Below are positions 51,100 to 56,000 of a stretch of DNA of 56,000 nucleotides, in pieces. Within the stretch, counting starts at the first letter, position 1. Every line of letters begins with the position of its first letter. The stretch lies in NCBI GenBank assembly GCA_964200075.2, contig CAXNAA020000001.1:32001-88000 (forward strand). The letters are read 5' to 3'. A model generated the notes under the pieces. It had not been told where the DNA came from and made no database searches. It saw only the letters and a list, made by a program, of their open reading frames with translations. This stretch comes from Sphacelaria rigidula (lineage: Eukaryota > Phaeophyceae > Sphacelariales). Both the position numbers and the translations under genes were made by a program.

Positions 51100-52575
51100 A
51101 TGGATTTTCAAGACGAATTAAGACTACTTATAAAAGCTAGATATCCTATTCTTTATATTGTTACAATTGAAGAAGATCGTTTAGAATATACAATACGACG
51201 TTCTATTAGGGGGAAGAATCCTAAAAATTTATACATTTGGGACTTTATTGAAGGTTATGAATTAAACCCTATTCAAAATGGTTTTGGTAAGAGAAATCCA
51301 TTAGAAGCGTTGGAATTTATTGAAAAGATAACTTCTAGGACCCCAAGTATTTTTATCTTAAAGGATTTTAAGCGGTTTTTAAAGGATATAACAATTTCTA
51401 GAAAATTAAGAAATCTTATAAAGTTACTCAAAATTGATTTAAAAACTATAATTATTGTTGATTCACAAGTACAAATACCTGATGAATTACAAGATATAAT
51501 TACAATTTTAAAATTCGATTTGCCTACTTCAAAAGAAATAAATGATGAATTAAAAAAAATGAGTAAACGATTATTAATAAAAGAAGGATTAAGTAATTCT
51601 ATACGTGAAAAAATTATTCAAGCTTGTCAAGGTTTATCCTTAGAAAAAATTCGTAGAGTTTTAGGTAAAGTTATCGCTATTTATAAACGTATTGATGAAA
51701 AAAGTATTGCCATTATATTACAAGAAAAACGTAATGTGATTAGTCAAACTAATCTGCTAGAATTTTGTGCTGTTAAACGGACATTAAAAAATTTTGGTGG
51801 AGCAAAAAATTTAAAAAATTGGTTAGTAGCAAGAAAGGATACGTTTTCAGAACAAGCTATTAACTATGGGTTATTACCGCCACGAGGGGTATTAATAATT
51901 GGTATTCAAGGGAGTGGAAAAAGTTTAATAGCAAAAGCTGTAGCATATGAATGGAAATTACCATTAATACGATTAGATATTGGTAGATTATTTGGCGGTA
52001 TTGTAGGTCAATCTGAAACTCAAGTACGAAAAATGATTACCATCACCGAATCTTTATCACCTTGTATTTTATGGATCGATGAAATTGATAAAGCATTTAG
52101 TGAAAATAATTCCAGTATTGATAATGGAACAACAAAACGAGTACTATCTACTCTTATTCATTGGTTAGGTGAAAAGACATTACCAGTTTTTGTTATTGGT
52201 ACAGCCAATGATATTCATTACTTGCCAATTGAATTATTGCGTAAAGGTAGATTTGATGAAATATTTTTTTTAGGTATACCAAACTATTTAGAAAGACTAG
52301 TAATTTTTGAAGTGCATTTAAAACGGTTCCGTCCTTTAAGTTGGCAGCGATATAATATAAAAAAGTTAGCAAGAAACTCCTACAATTTCTCGGGTGCAGA
52401 AATTGAGCAATCAATTTTAGATGCAATGTATATTGCATTTAATAAACAAAGAGAGTTTACTACGAAAGATATTTTATTAGCCTTAAAACAGACGGTGCCT
52501 CTTATCGATATTGATCCATTACGTACTGAATTAATACAAAGTTGGGCTAATTCTGGAAAAATTAGATTGGCTTAA
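51100..52575 (+). CDS. ycf46: Ycf46 AAA+ ATPase
   Basis: A 491-residue stromal AAA+ protein conserved in cyanobacteria and red-lineage plastids, of uncertain function. The N-terminal domain of about 240 residues is followed by the ATPase core. That core has Walker A G-I-Q-G-S-G-K-S (around residue 270), Walker B I-L-W-I-D-E-I-D-K-A-F, and an arginine-finger region. It has a strong ribosome binding site. Confidence 0.95.
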   Translation: MDFQDELRLLIKARYPILYIVTIEEDRLEYTIRRSIRGKNPKNLYIWDFIEGYELNPIQNGFGKRNPLEALEFIEKITSRTPSIFILKDFKRFLKDITISRKLRNLIKLLKIDLKTIIIVDSQVQIPDELQDIITILKFDLPTSKEINDELKKMSKRLLIKEGLSNSIREKIIQACQGLSLEKIRRVLGKVIAIYKRIDEKSIAIILQEKRNVISQTNLLEFCAVKRTLKNFGGAKNLKNWLVARKDTFSEQAINYGLLPPRGVLIIGIQGSGKSLIAKAVAYEWKLPLIRLDIGRLFGGIVGQSETQVRKMITITESLSPCILWIDEIDKAFSENNSSIDNGTTKRVLSTLIHWLGEKTLPVFVIGTANDIHYLPIELLRKGRFDEIFFLGIPNYLERLVIFEVHLKRFRPLSWQRYNIKKLARNSYNFSGAEIEQSILDAMYIAFNKQREFTTKDILLALKQTVPLIDIDPLRTELIQSWANSGKIRLA

Positions 52576-52619
52576 TTTTTTGTATATAAATTTTATAGAA
52601 AAATATTTATTTTTTATCT

Positions 52620-53915
52620 ATGATTCGAAGATTTTTTAAAAATTTAGCTAATTTAAAACTAGCAATACTAATTCTTTTGATTATTGCAATAGTTATTAGT
52701 ATAGGTTCTATTATTGAACAAAATAGAGAGATTCAATTTTATCAAAAAGGTTATTCGTATATTCTTTTTGGTCTACAACTATGGAAAATTATTTTATTTC
52801 TTGGTTTAAATAATATTTATAGCACATGGTGGTTTTTTCTTCTTCTTTTTATATTGGGACTATCATTAACTTGTTGTACAATTATTCAACAATTACCAAC
52901 TTTAAAATTTTCTCGTCGCTATTATTTTTATAAACAAATAAATCAATTTAACAAATTAACATTTAAACTAGAAAAAAATCTTGTTTTTAAGACTCATTTA
53001 AGTTATACTTTATTAAGTAAAGAGTACTCTTTGTTTAGGCAACATAATACAATTTATGCATATAAAGGATTAATCAGCAGAATTGGTCCGATTATTGTTC
53101 ATTGTAGTATTATTTGTATATTATTAGGAAGTACATTAGGAGCTCTAACAGGCTTTAATTCGCAAGAATTAATTGCTAAAACTGAAATATTTCATACACA
53201 AAATATTTTAAAAAATGGAATGTTTTCTTCCATTTCCCCAATTACTTTTCGTGTTAATGATTTTTGGACTATTTATAATAAGGATAATCAGATTAAGCAA
53301 TTTTATTCTGATATTTCAGTATTAAATGGTCAAGGTGTCGAATATAAACGTAAAACTATTTCAGTAAATAATCCGTTACTTCTTAATAAATTAATTATTT
53401 ATCAAACTGATTGGACCATTCTAGGAATACGTATAAAATTTTTTAAAGATGATTTTTCGCCAATTAATTTACAACTACCAATTCTAAAAGTCAATAATTT
53501 GAATAATCAAAAATTTTGGATAAGTTCATTGTTAAACAAGCCGAACAAAACAGGAAAAATTTTATTACTTGTAAAGAATACTAGAGGGCAAGTTGGACTA
53601 TATAGTAACGAGGGAAAATTTATAAAAAATGTAAATATAGGAGAAAATTTTGATAATCTTAATTTAAATTTGAATAATTTTAAAATTCTAGATATTATTT
53701 CTTCAACAGGGATACAAATTAAATCTGATCCAGGAGTTAAATTAATTTATACAGGTTTTTTTTTTTTAATTAGTAGTAGTATTATTAGTTATATATCATT
53801 TTCGGAGTTATGGTTATTACAATTTAGTAATAAAGTTCTATTTGGTGGAAAGACAAATCGGGCAAAAATAAAATTTAAAATTGAATTTTTAAAATTTCAA
53901 CAATCTTTTAATTAA
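52620..53915 (+). CDS. ccs1: Cytochrome c biogenesis protein Ccs1
   Basis: Ccs1 (CcsB) works with CcsA in System II haem attachment. The 431-residue protein has three N-terminal transmembrane helices (R-R-F-F-K-N-L-A-N-L-K-L-A near the start, W-W-F-F-L-L-L-F), a large lumenal domain, and a C-terminal helix. Spacing to ycf46 is 44 bp. Confidence 0.95.
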   Translation: MIRRFFKNLANLKLAILILLIIAIVISIGSIIEQNREIQFYQKGYSYILFGLQLWKIILFLGLNNIYSTWWFFLLLFILGLSLTCCTIIQQLPTLKFSRRYYFYKQINQFNKLTFKLEKNLVFKTHLSYTLLSKEYSLFRQHNTIYAYKGLISRIGPIIVHCSIICILLGSTLGALTGFNSQELIAKTEIFHTQNILKNGMFSSISPITFRVNDFWTIYNKDNQIKQFYSDISVLNGQGVEYKRKTISVNNPLLLNKLIIYQTDWTILGIRIKFFKDDFSPINLQLPILKVNNLNNQKFWISSLLNKPNKTGKILLLVKNTRGQVGLYSNEGKFIKNVNIGENFDNLNLNLNNFKILDIISSTGIQIKSDPGVKLIYTGFFFLISSSIISYISFSELWLLQFSNKVLFGGKTNRAKIKFKIEFLKFQQSFN

Positions 53916-53998
53916 GAATTAAAATAAAATATAATAAAGTTGACTATATATACATATTATGTTATAATATATATATATATATATAAATTAAAATTTAG

Positions 53999-54003
53999 TA
54001 GGA
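53999..54003 (+). promoter_or_regulatory. Ribosome binding site deciding the ycf60 start
   Basis: AGGAG lies 8 bases before the ATG at 54012. It supports that ATG over an in-frame TTG at 53940. Confidence 0.55.
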
Positions 54004-54011
54004 GATGCCTA

Positions 54012-54821
54012 ATGCTAGAGAGTATGGTTGATAAAATTATAAATGAAATGATGATAGATGAAGCAACACTCGAACGTATGAAAAATTTTATAAAATATTT
54101 ATGGTATGAAGTTTATTGGGGTGAAGTTGTTCTTTTTACTATTTTCATGATAATTGTATTTATATTAGATCAAAAATTTGATATAAAAAAACCTCGAAAA
54201 TTATTTTTAGCTTGTAATTTTGTTATATTTCAGAGAGCTTTTTCGATATTATCATATTACGTGCCATATATAGAGTTATTAAACACTTTAGTACCAACTA
54301 TTAAATTAAAGTACCCATATCTCGTGAGAATTATAATGCCGAATTTTATTGCAGATTCTATGACATTCATCGAACAGATTCCTTTTTTGCCAGTAATATA
54401 CTTAGGCATCATTTATGGTGTAATGCTTCGATACAGAAGGCCAAAAGATAGATTCTTAAGGTTCAATATGATGTACGGAGTAGTCATTATGTATCTTTTG
54501 GGAATCTTTCAAGAACTTTTTCAAGGTACTCTTTTAATGATAAAAACTCCTGAAGCTAAAGCTGAATTTGCAATAATTTTATATATAGTATGGATGGCAA
54601 TGACTTTTATACCGTGTTTTACTAATGCTTTTTTAGGGCGTTATACTTCCAATAAATTTATGCGGGAAGCAATCGAAGTTCATTTAGGGCGTGACGATGC
54701 GGATTTTGTTTGGTGGGATAGAAGAGGGGATAAAAATGATAATCGACCGAAAAGACCAAATAAGCCGAAAAGACCAAATAAGCCGAAAAGACCAAAAAAA
54801 CCGAGAAGACCAAAAAATTAA
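54012..54821 (+). CDS. ycf60: Ycf60 / Tic20-like import protein
   Basis: Tic20-type protein of the inner-envelope import channel. The 269-residue protein has about four hydrophobic segments and a Tic20-like section I-P-F-L-P-V-I-Y-L-G-I-I-Y-G-V-M-L-R followed by R-F-L-R-F-N-M-M-Y-G-V. The last 25 residues are a repetitive basic tail of P-K-R-P-N-K-type units. The 3' end of the coding region forms one arm of a perfect palindrome. The family assignment is by topology and the R-F-N motif, so less certain than neighbours. Confidence 0.72.
   Translation: MLESMVDKIINEMMIDEATLERMKNFIKYLWYEVYWGEVVLFTIFMIIVFILDQKFDIKKPRKLFLACNFVIFQRAFSILSYYVPYIELLNTLVPTIKLKYPYLVRIIMPNFIADSMTFIEQIPFLPVIYLGIIYGVMLRYRRPKDRFLRFNMMYGVVIMYLLGIFQELFQGTLLMIKTPEAKAEFAIILYIVWMAMTFIPCFTNAFLGRYTSNKFMREAIEVHLGRDDADFVWWDRRGDKNDNRPKRPNKPKRPNKPKRPKKPRRPKN
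54747..54818 (+). repeat. 18-bp tandem coding repeat at the ycf60 3' end
   Basis: Four copies of an 18-base unit close to CCGAAAAGACCAAATAAG encode P-K-R-P-N-K-like hexapeptides; the last copies diverge by a few bases. The repeat makes the C-terminal tail length likely to vary. Confidence 0.85.
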
Positions 54822-54870
54822 TAATAAAATTTTATTATTAATTTTTTGGTCTTCTCGGTTTTTTTGGTCT
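54789..54870. repeat. 82-bp perfect palindrome at the ycf60 3' end
   Basis: The 41-base arms (54789-54829 and 54830-54870) are exact reverse complements with no loop. The left arm holds the last codons and TAA (54819-54821) of ycf60; the right arm is its inverted copy. trnY converges from the right, so it may serve as a shared terminator. Confidence 0.95.
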
Positions 54871-54894
54871 AGGAAGAGGGGATATAGAGTTTAC

Positions 54895-54975
54895 TAGGCC
54901 GAGTTGGATTCGAACCAACGTAGGTAAACCAACGGATTTACAATCCGCTCCCTTTAACCACTCGGGCATCGACCC
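54895..54975 (-). tRNA. trnY-GUA: tRNA-Tyr (GUA)
   Basis: An 81-base class II tRNA on the minus strand. The acceptor GGGTCGA pairs with TCGGCCT (G-T and T-G wobbles), the anticodon loop TTGTAAA gives GUA, there is a long variable arm, and the T-arm is GTTGG-TTCGAAT-CCAAC. It is divergent from trnE. Confidence 0.94.
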
Positions 54976-55092
54976 ATAATATACTATACTACAATATAAC
55001 ATTATAGTATAGTATGTTATAGCAATTTTATATTAATCAACATTTTAAATTTATATTATTAAAGTTTTCCAATAACTCCAATTTTCAGTTTA

Positions 55093-55122
55093 TTGACGAC
55101 CTTGAAACTCATAGATTATACT
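55093..55122 (+). promoter_or_regulatory. Sigma70-type promoter upstream of trnE/psaA
   Basis: TTGACG (55093-55098) and TATACT (55117-55122) are 18 bases apart. The first gene downstream is trnE, 41 bp later, then psaA. Confidence 0.5.
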
Positions 55123-55163
55123 CTATAGTTATAAAGAATACATACTGTTTGCTGAAGAAAATA

Positions 55164-55236
55164 GCCCCCATCGTCTAGAGGCCTAGGACATCTCCTTTTC
55201 ACGGAGAAAACAGGGATTCGAACTCCCTTGGGGGTA
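55164..55236 (+). tRNA. trnE-UUC: tRNA-Glu (UUC)
   Basis: A 73-base cloverleaf. The acceptor GCCCCCA pairs with TGGGGGT (one G-T), the anticodon loop TTTTCAC gives UUC, and the T-arm is AGGGA-TTCGAAC-TCCCT. In plastids this tRNA also supplies glutamate for 5-aminolaevulinate and so for haem and chlorophyll. It precedes psaA by 143 bp. Confidence 0.95.
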
Positions 55237-55379
55237 AAATAGAATTAGTAATAGTTTTCTAATTAGCTAAAAATAGTTAGAATATAGTAGTGAAAACTCA
55301 CTTCGGAATAATTAATATATCATTATTTCATGAGACTTGAGCGTTTCCTATCTTTATATCTCCTGAGAGGAAAAGGTAA

Positions 55380-56000
55380 ATGGAATTAAAAAATCAAGCA
55401 ACAAAAGTTAAAGTTTTAGTTGATCAAGATAGTAATGCTACTAGTTTTGAAAAATGGGCAAAACCAGGGCATTTTTCTCGTTCCTTAGCTAAAGGTCCAA
55501 AAACTACAACATGGATTTGGAATTTACATGCTGATGCACATGATTTTGATAGCCAAACAAAATCATTGGAAGAAATTTCCCGTAAAATTTTTAGCGCCCA
55601 TTTTGGACAGCTATCCATAATATTTTTATGGATAAGTGGAATGCATTTTCATGGAGCTTATTTTTCAAATTATTCTGCATGGTTAAATAATCCAATAAGT
55701 ATTAAACCAAGTGCACAAGTAGTTTGGCCAATTGTAGGACAAGAAATTTTAAATGGAGATGTTGGAGGTAATTTTCAGGGTGTTCAAATAACATCTGGAT
55801 TTTTTCAACTATGGCGTGCAGAAGGTATAACAAGTGAAATTGAATTATATTGGACGGCAATTGGTGGATTAATTATGTCTGGATTAATGTTATTTGGAGG
55901 ATGGTTCCATTATCATAAAGCAGCACCGAAACTAGAATGGTTTCAAAATGCTGAATCTATGCTAAATCATCATTTATCAGGATTATTAGGGTTAGGTTGT
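55380..56000 (+). CDS. psaA: Photosystem I P700 apoprotein A1, 5' part
   Basis: PsaA is one of the two large PSI core proteins that bind P700. The visible 207 codons have no stop and run off the right edge. They show the PsaA segments [32 protein letters not shown] and [14 protein letters not shown]. Later comes [18 protein letters not shown]. The full protein is normally about 750 residues, and psaB usually follows. Confidence 0.97.
   Translation, partial: MELKNQATKVKVLVDQDSNATSFEKWAKPGHFSRSLAKGPKTTTWIWNLHADAHDFDSQTKSLEEISRKIFSAHFGQLSIIFLWISGMHFHGAYFSNYSAWLNNPISIKPSAQVVWPIVGQEILNGDVGGNFQGVQITSGFFQLWRAEGITSEIELYWTAIGGLIMSGLMLFGGWFHYHKAAPKLEWFQNAESMLNHHLSGLLGLGC

Overview
The window is a 56 kb piece of the plastid genome of a photosynthetic stramenopile (ochrophyte) alga. 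Evidence: very AT-rich, compact, intron-poor DNA with bacterial-type genes; a red-type (form ID) rbcL followed by rbcS and, further on, cbbX; genes typical of red-lineage plastids (dnaK, groEL, secA, secG, tsf, ftrB, psaD, psaF, petJ, psbV, ycf34, ycf42, ycf46, ycf54, ycf60, ycf66); and no phycobilisome genes. A group I intron in trnL(UAA) and the full chlB/chlL/chlN set fit the brown-algal/xanthophyte/raphidophyte side of the ochrophytes, but I cannot name a genus from sequence alone. No mobile element, CRISPR array, phage gene or foreign-looking segment was seen.

Layout. 1-3306: a truncated unknown ORF at the left edge, then psaM, chlI, trnF, petB and petD on +. 3463-19106: one long minus-strand block that reads rps20-rpoB-rpoC1-rpoC2-rps2-tsf-atpI-atpH-atpG-atpF-atpD-atpA in transcription order. 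19239-22003: trnS(UGA), psbI and trnG (-), psbA (+), thiG (-). 22091-30577: dnaK, groEL and a minus-strand series petN, petM, secG, ssrA, trnI(CAU), rpl27, psbX, ycf66, psbV, petJ, interrupted by trnM, trnS(GCU), trnD and rpl19 on +. 30900-34056: acsF, ycf42, rpl35, rpl20, ilvH (+), then ycf34, the intron-bearing trnL(UAA) and trnC on -. 35207-40498: rbcL, rbcS, rpl32, chlB, trnP, trnfM, psaD, trnL(UAG). 40522-47962: ccsA (-), chlL, chlN, psaF, psaJ (+), psaI (-), ftrB (+), psb30 (-), cbbX, ycf54 (+). 48140-56000: secA, rpl34, ycf46, ccs1, ycf60 (+), trnY (-), trnE and the first 207 codons of psaA, which runs off the right edge.

The genes form recognisable modules: chlorophyll synthesis (chlI, acsF with its partner ycf54, and light-independent chlB/L/N); carbon fixation (rbcL, rbcS and the Rubisco activase cbbX); ATP synthase; cytochrome b6f and its c-type maturation and carriers (petB, petD, petM, petN, petJ, psbV, ccsA, ccs1); photosystem subunits; protein import, secretion and folding (ycf60, secA, secG, dnaK, groEL); transcription and translation (rpoB/C1/C2, ribosomal proteins, tsf, tmRNA). 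thiG and ilvH add thiamine and branched-chain amino acid functions.

The most noteworthy features are structural. Perfect palindromes, some very long, sit between converging genes. In two of them (psaJ/psaI and ycf60/trnY) one arm is the 3' coding end of a gene and the other an exact inverted copy. Also notable are a one-piece tmRNA with a readable 14-residue tag, a 205-bp trnL group I intron, a trnI(CAU) with an extended variable arm, a spacer before the peroxiredoxin gene with competing helices, and stacked hairpins in the rbcL leader.
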